Part shown: positions 27,096 to 36,676 of the stretch, one piece after another
How positions within the stretch are numbered: position 1 is the first letter of the stretch
Layout of the letters: the number at the start of each line of letters is the position of its first letter
From: Cellulophaga baltica
GTDB taxonomy: Bacteria > Bacteroidota > Bacteroidia > Flavobacteriales > Flavobacteriaceae
Direction of reading: 5' to 3'
DNA: 64,000 nucleotides
Assembly: GCF_900102165.1 (NCBI RefSeq)
Contig: NZ_FNBD01000001.1
Coordinates: 249,701-313,700 of the forward strand
Notes under the pieces: generated by a model
The model's database searches: none
What the model was told of the DNA's origin: nothing
The model's input: the letters and a program-made list of their open reading frames with translations, nothing else
Program-made: the position numbers and the translations under genes

Positions 27096-29495
27096 ATGGT
27101 TGCGAAATTAACTAAAGGTTTCTGGGCAAAAACCGCAAATATTATTCTAAGAAATAGAATACTTATTTTAATTCTTATTACTGTGCTCACTGTGTTTTTG
27201 GCATTGCAATGGGATAAAATGCGATTTTCTAGTTCGCAAGCAAACCTACTACCAGACCACCATCCTGTAAATGTACAATACCAATCGTTTTTAAAAACTT
27301 TTGGTGAAGAAGGTAATGTCATGGTCTTAGCTGTAAAAGACTCTTCGCTTTTCACCCCTTCAAAATTTAATAGGTGGAACAAGTTTAGCAAACAACTTGC
27401 TGCATTTCCGGAGGTAGATTTTGTATTGTCAACAGACAATCTCCAAGAATTAATCAAAGACACTGTAAAGCAGCAATTTGTTCTTCAACCTTTTATCAAA
27501 AAAGCACCTACCACCAAGGCAGAAATAGATACGCTCACCTCGCATTTGTTTAACAACCTTCCGTTCTATGAAGATTTAATTTACAACAAAGAGACCAAAA
27601 CAATTAGAACCATTGTTTATCTAGATAAAGATATTGTAAACACGTCTGCCCGAAAAGATTTTATTCTAGAAGATCTAAACCAATTGGTTAAAAATTTTGA
27701 AGATGAAACCAATTTAGATGTACACGTATCTGGGATGCCTTACATAAGAACCATGAATTCCCAGAGTATCATTAATGAAATAGGGAAATTTATCCTAGCA
27801 GCATTAGGAGTTACCTCTTTAATTTTCTTTTTCTTTTTTAGAAGTTTTAGAGCTACTATAATTTCTATGTGCGTTGTAATTATTGGTGTTATGTGGTCTT
27901 TTGGTGTTTTAGGCTTACTGCAATATGAAATTACCGTACTTACCGCATTGATTCCTCCATTAATAATTGTCATCGGAATCCCGAATTGTATTTTCTTGAT
28001 TAACAAGTATCAGCAAGAAGTAAAAAAGCACGGAAACCAAGCTTTATCATTACAACGGGTAATTTCCAAAATTGGGAATGCAACGTTAATGACAAATATT
28101 ACTACCGCTTCTGGGTTTGCCACTTTTATTGTAACAGACAGTCAGCTTTTAAAAGAATTTGGTATAGTAGCATCCATCAACATCATAGGTATTTTCATAC
28201 TATCTCTTCTGATTATCCCTATTGTCTATAGCTTTATGTCGCTTCCTAAAACAAAGCATTTAAAGCACTTAAATAAACGTTGGATTGACACTTTTGTTAA
28301 TTGGATGGAAAACATTGTTCGCGAAAAACGAATTTCTGTATACATTGTTTCTATTTGTCTTTTGGTGATCAGCATTATTGGTATTTATCAAATTGATATC
28401 TCAGGAAGTCCTATAGAAGACATGCCTAAGAAAGCAGAATTCTTTCAAGATATTCGCTTTTTCGAACAAGAATTCGACGGAATAATGCCTGTTGAAATTG
28501 TCGTAGACACCAAACGTAAAAAAGGAGTTTTAAAACCATCTACCTTAAAAAAGATGGATGAATTAAGTGGACTCATCCATGAAATTCCAGAGTTATCAAG
28601 GCCTGTTTCTGCCGTAGATTTAGTCAAATACTCTAAGCAAGCATTTTATAGCGGAATCCCTAAATACTACCAGCTCCCAACATCGCAGGAAAATACGTTT
28701 ATAATGGATATAGCTCGTAAATCTTCTAGTAATGGAAATTTATTAAAGAGTTTTGTCGATTCTACTGGACAAACGGCTCGCATCACTACCTACATGAAAG
28801 ATGTTAAAACCGTCCGAATGGAAGCTATTGAAGGTAAATTGAAAGAAAATATAGATAAGATTTTCCCTGCGGAGCGCTACAATGTTTATATGACCGGTAG
28901 CGCATTGATTTTCCTAAAAGGAACAAAATACCTAGTAAACAATTTAATAATGTCTCTTGCATTAGCAATTGGACTTATAGGCCTATTTATGGCGTATTTA
29001 TTCAGATCTTTCAAAATGATTATCATATCCTTAATACCAAACCTATTACCGCTGGTAATTACTGCCGGACTAATGGGATTTGTAGGAGTACCTATCAAGC
29101 CTTCTACTATTTTAGTATTCAGTATTGCCTTTGGTATTTCTGTGGATGACACTATACACTTTCTCGCCAAGTATCGCCAGGAATTAACCGCTAATAATTG
29201 GCGAATCAAAAAATCAGTCTATGCTGCTTTACGAGAAACAGGTGTAAGCATGTTTTATACATCCATTGTATTGTTTTTTGGTTTTTCTGTCTTTACCATT
29301 TCAAGCTTTGGAGGTACGGTTGCCTTAGGAGCATTAGTTTCGGCCACCTTGCTTTTTGCAATGCTTGCTAACTTAATCTTACTACCATCATTACTATTGT
29401 CTCTAGAGCGCAATATTGCGAATAAAACGGTACTGAAAGAACCACAGATAGATATCTTACCTAAAGAAGAAGATACTTTCAAAGAATCAGAATAA
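27096..29495 (+). CDS. RND/MMPL-superfamily exporter
   Basis: 799 residues from ATG 27096 (MVAKLTKGFWAKTANIILRNRIL). Layout is two repeats, each one transmembrane helix, a large periplasmic domain, then about five helices: TM1 near 20-35, periplasmic to ~235, TM2-6 to ~390, TM7 near 415, periplasmic to ~610, TM8-12 to the end. Conserved sterol-sensing/RND stretches include PPLIIVIGIPNCIFLINKY and FSIAFGISVDDTIHFLAKYR, whose DD is a likely proton relay. This places it in the HAE3/MMPL branch, which includes proteins that move lipids. No membrane-fusion or outer-membrane partner is adjacent. Substrate unknown. Confidence 0.88.
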   Translation: MVAKLTKGFWAKTANIILRNRILILILITVLTVFLALQWDKMRFSSSQANLLPDHHPVNVQYQSFLKTFGEEGNVMVLAVKDSSLFTPSKFNRWNKFSKQLAAFPEVDFVLSTDNLQELIKDTVKQQFVLQPFIKKAPTTKAEIDTLTSHLFNNLPFYEDLIYNKETKTIRTIVYLDKDIVNTSARKDFILEDLNQLVKNFEDETNLDVHVSGMPYIRTMNSQSIINEIGKFILAALGVTSLIFFFFFRSFRATIISMCVVIIGVMWSFGVLGLLQYEITVLTALIPPLIIVIGIPNCIFLINKYQQEVKKHGNQALSLQRVISKIGNATLMTNITTASGFATFIVTDSQLLKEFGIVASINIIGIFILSLLIIPIVYSFMSLPKTKHLKHLNKRWIDTFVNWMENIVREKRISVYIVSICLLVISIIGIYQIDISGSPIEDMPKKAEFFQDIRFFEQEFDGIMPVEIVVDTKRKKGVLKPSTLKKMDELSGLIHEIPELSRPVSAVDLVKYSKQAFYSGIPKYYQLPTSQENTFIMDIARKSSSNGNLLKSFVDSTGQTARITTYMKDVKTVRMEAIEGKLKENIDKIFPAERYNVYMTGSALIFLKGTKYLVNNLIMSLALAIGLIGLFMAYLFRSFKMIIISLIPNLLPLVITAGLMGFVGVPIKPSTILVFSIAFGISVDDTIHFLAKYRQELTANNWRIKKSVYAALRETGVSMFYTSIVLFFGFSVFTISSFGGTVALGALVSATLLFAMLANLILLPSLLLSLERNIANKTVLKEPQIDILPKEEDTFKESE

Positions 29496-29525
29496 AAAAA
29501 CAAGTTTTATCGTTTCAACTTATAA

Positions 29526-29554
29526 AGCCTTTTTTATCAAAAAGGCTATATTTG
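29526..29554 (+). promoter_or_regulatory. Hairpin overlapping the asnS -7 box
   Basis: AGCCTTTTT (29526-29534) pairs with AAAAAGGCT (29539-29547); the following TATATTTG (29547-29554) is an exact TAnnTTTG box about 110 bases before asnS. The hairpin may end the exporter transcript, although no T-run follows it. Confidence 0.45.
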
Positions 29555-29663
29555 TTATTTAAAAATAAAAATTAATCTTGGTTGAAATAGCTTGAAGTAA
29601 TCTAATTTACTTTACAAAAAAAATAGAAACCATAAGGCATACGAATAGCAACAAAATTATCAA

Positions 29664-31097
29664 ATGAAATCATACAGCATTAAAGAATTACTTTCTTCAA
29701 ACCTTTCACTACAAGAAGTTACTGTCAAAGGATGGGTAAAAACTTTTAGAAGCAACCGATTTATTGCCTTGAACGATGGCTCTACAATTAACAATATTCA
29801 ATGTGTTGTTAATTTTGAGAATTTTGATGAAGCCCTATTAAAAAAAGTATCTACTGGTGCTGCTTTAGAAATTTCTGGTACACTTGTAGAAAGTCAAGGA
29901 AGAGGACAGAGTGTAGAAATTCAGGTTAATAAACTGGAGGTATTGGGTGTTTCTGATCCAGATACCTACCCTATTCAACCTAAAAAACACTCTTTAGAGT
30001 TTTTAAGAGAAAAAGCACATTTACGCGTGCGCACCAATACATTTGCGGCAGTAATGAGAGTACGCTCTGTCTTGTCATTTGCAGTACATAGATATTTTCA
30101 AAATAATGGTTTTTACAATGTACATACACCTATAATTACTGGTTCTGATGCAGAAGGTGCTGGCGAAATGTTTAGAGTATCTACATTAAACCAAAAGAAA
30201 CCACCTTTAAATGAAGCCGGAGAAATAGATTTTAAACAAGACTTTTTCGGCAAAGAAACTAACTTAACAGTTTCTGGCCAATTAGAGGCAGAAACGTATG
30301 CCATGGCTTTAGGGAAAGTATACACATTTGGCCCTACTTTTAGAGCAGAGAATTCTAACACTTCTAGGCATTTAGCTGAATTCTGGATGATTGAACCCGA
30401 AGTTGCTTTTAATGATTTAGATGCAAACATGGATCTTGCAGAAGATTTCATTAAAGATGTAATTAATTACATCTTAGAAAACTGCGCAGAAGATTTAAAG
30501 TTTTTGGAGCAACGTTTATTGGACGAAGAAAAATCTAAGCCACAAGCAGAACGCAGTGACATGGATCTTATTGAAAAACTGAAATTTGTTTCTGAGAACA
30601 ATTTCAAAAGAGTATCCTATACGGAAGCAATAGACATCCTTAAAAGCTGTACGCCTAATAAGAAAAAGAAGTTTAAATATATTATTGACGAATGGGGAGC
30701 AGACTTACAAAGTGAGCACGAGCGTTTTCTTGTAGAGAAGCATTTTAAGTGTCCTGTAATTTTGTTTGACTACCCTGCCAAAATAAAAGCATTTTACATG
30801 CGTTTAAATGATGATGGCAAAACCGTTAGAGCTATGGATATTTTATTTCCTGGCATTGGTGAAATTGTTGGTGGCTCTCAACGTGAAGAACGCTTAGATG
30901 TTTTATTAGACAAAATAAAAGAACTAGGCATTGACGAAGAAGAGTTATGGTGGTACTTAGACCTTAGAAAATTTGGAACGGCTGTTCACAGTGGTTTCGG
31001 ATTAGGGTTTGAAAGATTAGTTCTTTTTGCTACAGGCATGGGCAACATTAGAGATGTCATCCCTTTCCCTAGAACACCACAAAATGCAGAATTCTAA
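29664..31097 (+). CDS. asnS: Asparaginyl-tRNA synthetase
   Basis: 477 residues. An N-terminal OB-fold anticodon-binding domain ([22 protein letters not shown]) is followed by the class II core: motif 2 [25 protein letters not shown] and motif 3 [14 protein letters not shown]. The insert and motif 2 loop are of AsnRS rather than AspRS type. It charges tRNA-Asn with Asn. It is followed 41 bases on by rpoN on the same strand, so co-transcription is possible. Confidence 0.97.
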   Translation: MKSYSIKELLSSNLSLQEVTVKGWVKTFRSNRFIALNDGSTINNIQCVVNFENFDEALLKKVSTGAALEISGTLVESQGRGQSVEIQVNKLEVLGVSDPDTYPIQPKKHSLEFLREKAHLRVRTNTFAAVMRVRSVLSFAVHRYFQNNGFYNVHTPIITGSDAEGAGEMFRVSTLNQKKPPLNEAGEIDFKQDFFGKETNLTVSGQLEAETYAMALGKVYTFGPTFRAENSNTSRHLAEFWMIEPEVAFNDLDANMDLAEDFIKDVINYILENCAEDLKFLEQRLLDEEKSKPQAERSDMDLIEKLKFVSENNFKRVSYTEAIDILKSCTPNKKKKFKYIIDEWGADLQSEHERFLVEKHFKCPVILFDYPAKIKAFYMRLNDDGKTVRAMDILFPGIGEIVGGSQREERLDVLLDKIKELGIDEEELWWYLDLRKFGTAVHSGFGLGFERLVLFATGMGNIRDVIPFPRTPQNAEF

Positions 31098-31138
31098 AAT
31101 TACTATAAAATCGTAAGTTCTACAGAACATTAATTTAT

Positions 31139-32596
31139 ATGCTGAAACAACATTTATCTTTTAAATTATCGCAGAAGCTTTCTCCTCAGCAAATTCAGTT
31201 AATGAAACTGATTCAATTGCCTACACAAGCATTTGAACAGCGTTTAAAACAAGAATTAGAGGAAAATCCGGCTTTAGAAACCGGCAAGGAAGAGTTGGAT
31301 AATTTTGAGGATGAATTTGAAGATGAGTTTAATGATGAAATAGACAGCGAAAGTATTAATACCGAAGACATTAATATTGATGAGTACCTGAGTGATGATG
31401 AGATTCCGGAATACAGAACACAAGCTAATAATTATAGTGCCGATGACGAAGAACGTACGGTACCTTATGCCGCAGGAACTTCTTTTAACCAGTACTTATT
31501 AAATCAATTAAATACTATTTACCTTAGTGATGATGAATGGGCCATTGCAGAATTTTTAGTAGGTAGCGTAGATGAAAGTGGGTATATCCGTAGGCCCATA
31601 AACGACATTTTAGATGATTTAGCTTTCACGCAAAACGTATATACGGAAGCAGAGACCATAAAAAAAGTTTTAAAAACTGTACAAGAGCTAGACCCTCCTG
31701 GGGTTGGAGCAACTTCGCTAGAAGAGTGCTTAATCATACAATTAAAGCGTAAAGAAATAACCGCGAGTATTGAGCTGGCGATTGCTATTCTGGAAAAATC
31801 TTTTGATCAATTTACTAAGAAACACTATCAAAAGTTAATTCAAAAACATAATATCACGGAAGAGGAGTTAAGGCAAGCTATTTCTGAAATAGAACGATTA
31901 AACCCAAAACCGGGAGGTTCTTATTCTGGAAACACCCGAATGATAGAACATATTGTGCCCGATTTTTCTATTAAAATTGTTGATGGTGAACTAGAACTAA
32001 CTTTAAACGGCAGAAATGCACCTGAGCTACACGTATCTAGAGGCTACAATAATATGCTTGAGGGATATAAAAACTCTAAAGAAAAATCTAAATCACAGAA
32101 AGATACCGTCTTATTTATTAAGCAAAAGTTAGATGCCGCAAAATGGTTTATAGATGCGATTAAACAGCGCCAACAAACCCTATTCATTACAATGAATACG
32201 ATTATGCAATACCAAGAAGAATATTTTTTGACGGGTGATGAGCGTAATTTAAGACCTATGATTCTTAAAGATATTGCAGATACCATCCAAATGGATGTTT
32301 CTACAGTTTCTAGAGTTGCCAATAGTAAATATGTAGACACACCCTACGGCACACGTTTGATAAAAGACTATTTCTCTGAATCCATGAAAAATGACCAGGG
32401 AGAAGATGTTTCTACCAAAGAGATCAAAAAAATTCTTGAGAATGTAATTACCGAAGAGGAAAAGAGAAAACCTCTTACCGATGATAAGTTAGCCGACATT
32501 TTAAAAGAGAAAGGCTACCCTATTGCACGTAGAACCGTAGCAAAATACAGAGAACAATTAGGAATTCCCGTAGCTAGAATGCGAAAAGAAATCTAA
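31139..32596 (+). CDS. rpoN: RNA polymerase sigma-54 factor
   Basis: 485 residues. Region I (KLSQKLSPQQIQLMKLIQLP) interacts with enhancer-binding activators, an acidic region II follows (about 45-100), then the core-binding domain and a helix-turn-helix. The RpoN box lies at the C-terminus (ARRTVAKYREQLGIPVARMR). It directs transcription from -24/-12 promoters and needs an AAA+ activator, none of which is in this window. Length and motifs are normal. Confidence 0.96.
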   Translation: MLKQHLSFKLSQKLSPQQIQLMKLIQLPTQAFEQRLKQELEENPALETGKEELDNFEDEFEDEFNDEIDSESINTEDINIDEYLSDDEIPEYRTQANNYSADDEERTVPYAAGTSFNQYLLNQLNTIYLSDDEWAIAEFLVGSVDESGYIRRPINDILDDLAFTQNVYTEAETIKKVLKTVQELDPPGVGATSLEECLIIQLKRKEITASIELAIAILEKSFDQFTKKHYQKLIQKHNITEEELRQAISEIERLNPKPGGSYSGNTRMIEHIVPDFSIKIVDGELELTLNGRNAPELHVSRGYNNMLEGYKNSKEKSKSQKDTVLFIKQKLDAAKWFIDAIKQRQQTLFITMNTIMQYQEEYFLTGDERNLRPMILKDIADTIQMDVSTVSRVANSKYVDTPYGTRLIKDYFSESMKNDQGEDVSTKEIKKILENVITEEEKRKPLTDDKLADILKEKGYPIARRTVAKYREQLGIPVARMRKEI

Positions 32597-32666
32597 TTAT
32601 TGAAGCTCAATATTCATCATATATAGTATTATGATGCTTCCTATTTCTCATAATACACCCGAATAA

Positions 32667-33272
32667 ATGAAAGCCTTTTTAAAATTCATTGCTTACTTAT
32701 TTCACCCTGTATTTATTCCGATATATGGTAGTTTGGTCTATTTTCAAGTAACAAGGAAATACACCTCTTTAGAAATGCAAGTTGGAAACCTGCTACCTAT
32801 ATTTATCTTAACTGTAGTAATCCCAATCATTAGTTTTTTAATTTTAAGAAATATAGGTGTCATCAATTCAATCGCGATGCCGACCATAAAAGAACGCAAA
32901 TACCCCATCTATATCAGCATTATCTTATTATTCATGATTATCTATAAGGTGATACCTAACAACTACACCATAGAGCTCTATTACTACTTTATAGGCTTGA
33001 TTATAGCACTTTTTACAGTTTTAATGCTGTTGTTTGCCAAATTCAGTAACAGCATCCACATGGTAGGCATTGGAAGCTTAATCATGTACCTCATAAATTT
33101 AAGTGTACATTTTGAAATTAACCTCACACTATCTATTAGTGTGCTTATTTTGTTTGGCGGTCTGATAGCTTCCTCTAGAATTTATTTTAGAACTCATTCT
33201 AAATTAGAGATATTTGGAGGACTTATGTTAGGTGTAACTACACAATTTATAACCTTGAGTTATTGGCTATAG
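32667..33272 (+). CDS. PAP2-like integral membrane protein
   Basis: 201 residues with about six membrane helices. The C-terminal segment SSRIYFRTHSKLEIFGG recalls the third motif of PAP2 lipid phosphatases (SRxxxxxHxxxD), with E in place of D; the first two PAP2 motifs are not clear, so catalysis is doubtful. A possible start of the divergent family is MKAFLKFIAYLFHPVF. It follows rpoN and its 3' end overlaps the convergent porT gene by 6 bases. Function unknown. Confidence 0.65.
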   Translation: MKAFLKFIAYLFHPVFIPIYGSLVYFQVTRKYTSLEMQVGNLLPIFILTVVIPIISFLILRNIGVINSIAMPTIKERKYPIYISIILLFMIIYKVIPNNYTIELYYYFIGLIIALFTVLMLLFAKFSNSIHMVGIGSLIMYLINLSVHFEINLTLSISVLILFGGLIASSRIYFRTHSKLEIFGGLMLGVTTQFITLSYWL

Positions 33273-33956
33273 AACATAAAAAATAAGCCCTACTCTAAAA
33301 GGCTTAATGGTTATAACCTCACCCGTATCTAGAAGTGTATCTTTTTTTAGAAAATCAGAAAGGGAATAATACAAATGAAGGTTAAAGGTATTATAACCAA
33401 AGTTAAGTGTAAGTCCATATTGCAAGCGCTCTAAATCTGGGTTTGAAAAACCATCTCTACTTGCATCGGTCACTAATTTTGAACGAGCACTAAAATTATA
33501 GGTAAATTTAACACCAGAGTAAATTCTAAAAAACTTGTATTTTGTTGGACTTGAGTTACGCCAGCGAAATTCAAACGGCACTTCTATACTATGCATCTCA
33601 AACTTACTACGCTTATACAAAGATGCATCACTTTCTGCATAGTAACTAATTACATCGTTTTCATGCGTTACAATCAAATTAGAATAGTAAGAGTTGACCG
33701 CATAGCCTAAACCTAGTCCTAACGCAATTGTACGACTGTTATTTAAAGGCAAATCCTTAATAAGGCCAATCTGTAAGCCATAGGAAAAATTACGCTTAAA
33801 AACGTCCTGAGGCTTTTCTAGCATAAAATTATAATTGACCCCTAGATAGAATTGGTCTTCAAGGTAATTTGTATCTCCAGAAGATTTAAAAGAGTTCTCT
33901 TGACTCAATACTAAAACTGGTAGTAGAAAAAGCGCTACTAAAAATTCTTTCATCAT
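33267..33956 (-). CDS. porT: PorT family outer-membrane beta-barrel protein of type IX secretion/gliding
   Basis: 229 residues. Signal peptide ends at LVLSQ; the mature part is a string of amphipathic beta strands (QFYLGVNYNFML, GLGLGYAVNSYYSNL, FRIYSGVKFTYNFSA, LNFGYNTFNLHLYYSL) ending in a hydrophobic C-terminal strand GLIFYVL. This matches PorT/SprT, a barrel needed for type IX secretion in Bacteroidota. Its presence agrees with the T9SS sorting-domain remnant at 23.3 kb. It lies downstream of the exbB-exbD cluster but beyond a terminator, so it is probably transcribed separately. Confidence 0.82.
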   Translation of the reverse strand: MMKEFLVALFLLPVLVLSQENSFKSSGDTNYLEDQFYLGVNYNFMLEKPQDVFKRNFSYGLQIGLIKDLPLNNSRTIALGLGLGYAVNSYYSNLIVTHENDVISYYAESDASLYKRSKFEMHSIEVPFEFRWRNSSPTKYKFFRIYSGVKFTYNFSARSKLVTDASRDGFSNPDLERLQYGLTLNFGYNTFNLHLYYSLSDFLKKDTLLDTGEVITIKPFRVGLIFYVL

Positions 33957-33983
33957 AAATTAAAGATAGATAAACAGCGAGTA

Positions 33984-34018
33984 TAAAAAAAGCGCTTCAA
34001 ATAAATTTGAAGCGCCTA
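33984..34018 (-). terminator. Terminator of the exbB-exbD operon
   Basis: Arms GCGCTTCAAA (33992-34001) and TTTGAAGCGC (34006-34015); on the minus strand a T-run follows. Confidence 0.85.
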
Positions 34019-34047
34019 TATACTAATTTTGAAAGAAACTAATCTTA

Positions 34048-34530
34048 CTATCTAAGGTTATCAAAAGCAATACCTTCATAGGTAGTGTAGTTAACCTTTA
34101 AAGCATTTACTTTACGTAATTCTTCTTTAATATCAGAAATAATACCCATGTTTGCTTCTCTATCAACTTTCAACGAAGTAGTTAATACATTTTGCAAATC
34201 TTCAGATTTCTTTGCTCTTTCTTGAAGTATGTAAGGACCTACTTCAGAAGGGCTCGAAAACTTATCATTCAATTGGATTTTCGCCTCACTACCAAAAACT
34301 TTTTGGTATTCTTGAGTTGGTGCTCCAACATAAATAGTGATCACACGGTCTTTTTTCTCTAACTTCTTAATTTCACTTGCTTTAGGAAGATCATTCTGAA
34401 CTTTTACAGAAGTATCTTTCATTACCGTAACGGTCATAAAGAAAAACAGAAGCATAAAAACGATATCTGGCAATGATGCAGTTGAAACCGCAGGGATATC
34501 ACCATCTTTTTTCTTGCTAAATTTTGACAT
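34048..34530 (-). CDS. exbD: Biopolymer transport protein ExbD (second copy)
   Basis: 160 residues. A short cytoplasmic N-terminus is followed by one membrane helix (IVFMLLFFFMTVTVM) carrying the family pattern ASLPDIVFMLLFF with the proton-relay Asp, then a periplasmic domain. It is the last of two ExbD genes in the operon, 19 bases after the first. With ExbB it energises TonB and hence the many TonB-dependent transporters of this group, including the SusC at 60.6 kb. Confidence 0.9.
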   Translation of the reverse strand: MSKFSKKKDGDIPAVSTASLPDIVFMLLFFFMTVTVMKDTSVKVQNDLPKASEIKKLEKKDRVITIYVGAPTQEYQKVFGSEAKIQLNDKFSSPSEVGPYILQERAKKSEDLQNVLTTSLKVDREANMGIISDIKEELRKVNALKVNYTTYEGIAFDNLR

Positions 34531-34549
34531 ATCTTTTTAACTTTTACGA

Positions 34550-35176
34550 TTAATTACCACTTGAAGTTTCAGCTTCAGAGAATTTCTGAGGAAATAATTC
34601 CTGTATTTTCTTTACTCGTTCTTTTAAAACTGCTTTAGCTTCATCAGAAGTTTCTGGATTCAAATACTCTGCTTCCATATCTGTGAAATTACGTTTGTAA
34701 AGTCTTTGAGACTCTCTGTTACGTAATTCATTATAAGCTGCTACAATTTCATTCTGAACTGTAATATAAACTCCGTATTGTGTTTCTCTATCATTCTTTA
34801 AAGAAATAATAGCTTTGCTAGGGTTATCAGAAGATGCAATATCTTTTTTTCCCATACAATAGTTACAATACTCTTCGGTGCCTTTTGCAGCTCCTCCGTT
34901 ATCAAGAAAAGCCATAGCTTTTTCTTTCAAACTTTTTATATCTGCCAGTTCATCCTCAACTAAAAGTTGACCATTTTTATTGATGTTAACAGTAAAAATA
35001 TTCTTCTCCTTAATAATTGGTGGTGCTTCCGTAGGCGGCTCTAAAGGTGGCAACATACGATCTAAACCTGCATCTGTTTCAATAGTAGTAGTTACTAGGA
35101 AAAAGATTAACAGTAAGAAAGCGATGTCTGCCATAGAACCGGCGTTAACCTCTGGTGGTGCTCCTCTTCTTGGCAT
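34550..35176 (-). CDS. exbD: Biopolymer transport protein ExbD (first copy)
   Basis: 208 residues. The membrane helix is MADIAFLLLIFFLVTTTIET, with the conserved Asp of ExbD/TolR, followed by a periplasmic domain longer than usual, containing CNYCMGKKD with two cysteines near residues 103-106. Neighbours: a 4-TM protein upstream (12 bases) and the second ExbD downstream. Two unequal ExbD proteins in one operon is common in flavobacteria and may form a mixed stator. Confidence 0.9.
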   Translation of the reverse strand: MPRRGAPPEVNAGSMADIAFLLLIFFLVTTTIETDAGLDRMLPPLEPPTEAPPIIKEKNIFTVNINKNGQLLVEDELADIKSLKEKAMAFLDNGGAAKGTEEYCNYCMGKKDIASSDNPSKAIISLKNDRETQYGVYITVQNEIVAAYNELRNRESQRLYKRNFTDMEAEYLNPETSDEAKAVLKERVKKIQELFPQKFSEAETSSGN

Positions 35177-35188
35177 AGTTATATTTTA

Positions 35189-35626
35189 TTATTTGTTAAA
35201 CATTTTTTTCACACCTGGCAATACCATTGAACCTACAGCAATAATCGTCAATATGAAGAACATATTTAAGAAGGTACCAATAGTTTTAATAGTACTTTCA
35301 TCCGTAAGGATTCCAGTCTTCTTCTCCATAGCTTCAATACTAACATCTGTTCCGCTAGCGAAAACATATGATAAAATTGCTACTACTATAAGACCACCTA
35401 CTCCAATAAGAGTTCTCTTAAGGCCTTCTGGTGAAGAAAAAACATTTTTTAATCCGAAGAACAAACTAGCAAATACAGCTATAGCAAGTAAGATAAATGT
35501 AATAATGAACATAAAATTCATTGATCCATTACCTACAGTAACTTCAGATTCTCTTGCAAGCATTACCCATAAGACAAGTCCTATGACGCTGAGTGCGATT
35601 AATATTATTTTAATTATCTTATTCAT
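35189..35626 (-). CDS. Four-helix membrane protein of the ExbB-ExbD operon
   Basis: 145 residues, no recognised family. Four membrane helices are predicted by eye at about 5-22, 37-58, 72-90 and 118-137; the loops are short and weakly charged. It lies between exbB (23 bases before) and exbD (12 bases after) in a compact operon, a position also seen in other flavobacteria, which suggests a structural or regulatory part of the proton-channel complex. The role is inferred from context only. Confidence 0.7.
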   Translation of the reverse strand: MNKIIKIILIALSVIGLVLWVMLARESEVTVGNGSMNFMFIITFILLAIAVFASLFFGLKNVFSSPEGLKRTLIGVGGLIVVAILSYVFASGTDVSIEAMEKKTGILTDESTIKTIGTFLNMFFILTIIAVGSMVLPGVKKMFNK

Positions 35627-35649
35627 TTTACTTAAGTATTAAGTGCGAC

Positions 35650-36441
35650 TTATTTTTTGTGATCTACCAACATATCAATCAAAGAGATTGACGAATCTTC
35701 CATATCGTTTACAATACTATCGATCTTAGCGATAATGTAATTATAAAAAATTTGAAGAATAATAGCCACAATAAGACCAAATACCGTTGTCAATAACGCT
35801 ACCTGAATATCACCTGCAATAAGTGAAGCACTTAAGTTACCAACAGCTGCAATTTTCTCGAAGGCCTGAATCATACCAATTACAGTACCCATGAAACCAA
35901 GCATTGGTGCAATAGCGATAAATAAAGATAACCAAGAAACGTTTTTCTCAAGTTGTCCCATTTGAACACCTCCGTAAGCTACAACCGCTTTTTCAGCAGA
36001 ATCGATGCTTTCGCCAGCTCTATCTAAACCTTGGTAGTAAATAGAAGCAACAGGTCCTTTTGTATTTCTACAAACTTCTTTAGCAGCCTCGATACCACCA
36101 GAAGCTAGTGCATCTTCAACTCTTTGCTTTAATTTTGTAGTGTTTGTTGTTGCCAAGTTTAAGTAAATAATTCTTTCAATAGCAACTGCTAAACCTAGTA
36201 TCAAACATAAAAGTACGATACCCATGAAGCCAGCTCCACCTTCAATAAATTTTTCTTTTAATACTTGAACAAAACCTCTTTCTGCTTCTGTCGCTGCTGC
36301 ATCTTGAATCATTGTTGCTGCAGTCGCAATAGTTGCGGATAGGTTAGAAGTAATTGCATTTGCATTTACTTGAGCGTTAACAGTATTTGTGTTACATACA
36401 AATAACCCAGCCACTGCTAGGATAGAGAATAATCTTTTCAT
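35650..36441 (-). CDS. exbB: MotA/TolQ/ExbB family proton channel protein ExbB
   Basis: 263 residues from the ATG at 36441; an in-frame TTG nine bases earlier is less likely. A cleavable N-terminal signal (to NAQVNA) precedes three membrane helices: GIVLLCLILGLAVAIERII, WLSLFIAIAPMLGFMGTVIGMIQAF (the most conserved TolQ/ExbB segment) and LLTTVFGLIVAIILQIFYNY. It forms the pentameric channel around the ExbD dimer and uses proton motive force. First gene of the operon, 79 bases from tRNA-Ser. Confidence 0.92.
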   Translation of the reverse strand: MKRLFSILAVAGLFVCNTNTVNAQVNANAITSNLSATIATAATMIQDAAATEAERGFVQVLKEKFIEGGAGFMGIVLLCLILGLAVAIERIIYLNLATTNTTKLKQRVEDALASGGIEAAKEVCRNTKGPVASIYYQGLDRAGESIDSAEKAVVAYGGVQMGQLEKNVSWLSLFIAIAPMLGFMGTVIGMIQAFEKIAAVGNLSASLIAGDIQVALLTTVFGLIVAIILQIFYNYIIAKIDSIVNDMEDSSISLIDMLVDHKK

Positions 36442-36519
36442 TTCTTTCAAACTTAAATTAGATTAGTTAATGGGTTAAAGATAAAAAATTTTTACAATTA
36501 AAAAATTAAAAATTAAATG

Positions 36520-36607
36520 CAGAGAGGAAGGGATTCGAACCCTCGATACCCTTTTGAGGTATACACACTTTCCAGGCGTGCGCCTTCGACCACTCGGCCA
36601 CCTCTCT
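36520..36607 (-). tRNA. tRNA-Ser (GGA anticodon)
   Basis: Minus-strand class II tRNA: acceptor stem AGAGAGG/CCTCTCT, discriminator G, anticodon loop CTGGAAA with GGA, long variable arm (TATACCTCAAAAGGGTATC region) and T arm GGTTCGAATCC. CCA is not encoded. Confidence 0.96.
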
Positions 36608-36676
36608 ATTATTCAATTTTTCAAGGCGTCGAATTAACAAAAAAAAAAGTATTAAATAAAATTTCCAACGTTAATT

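Noticed and set aside
34980-35642. 220-residue plus-strand frame
   Set aside because: Antisense of exbD and the 4-TM gene; opposite strand has conserved proteins with proper starts and operon spacing.
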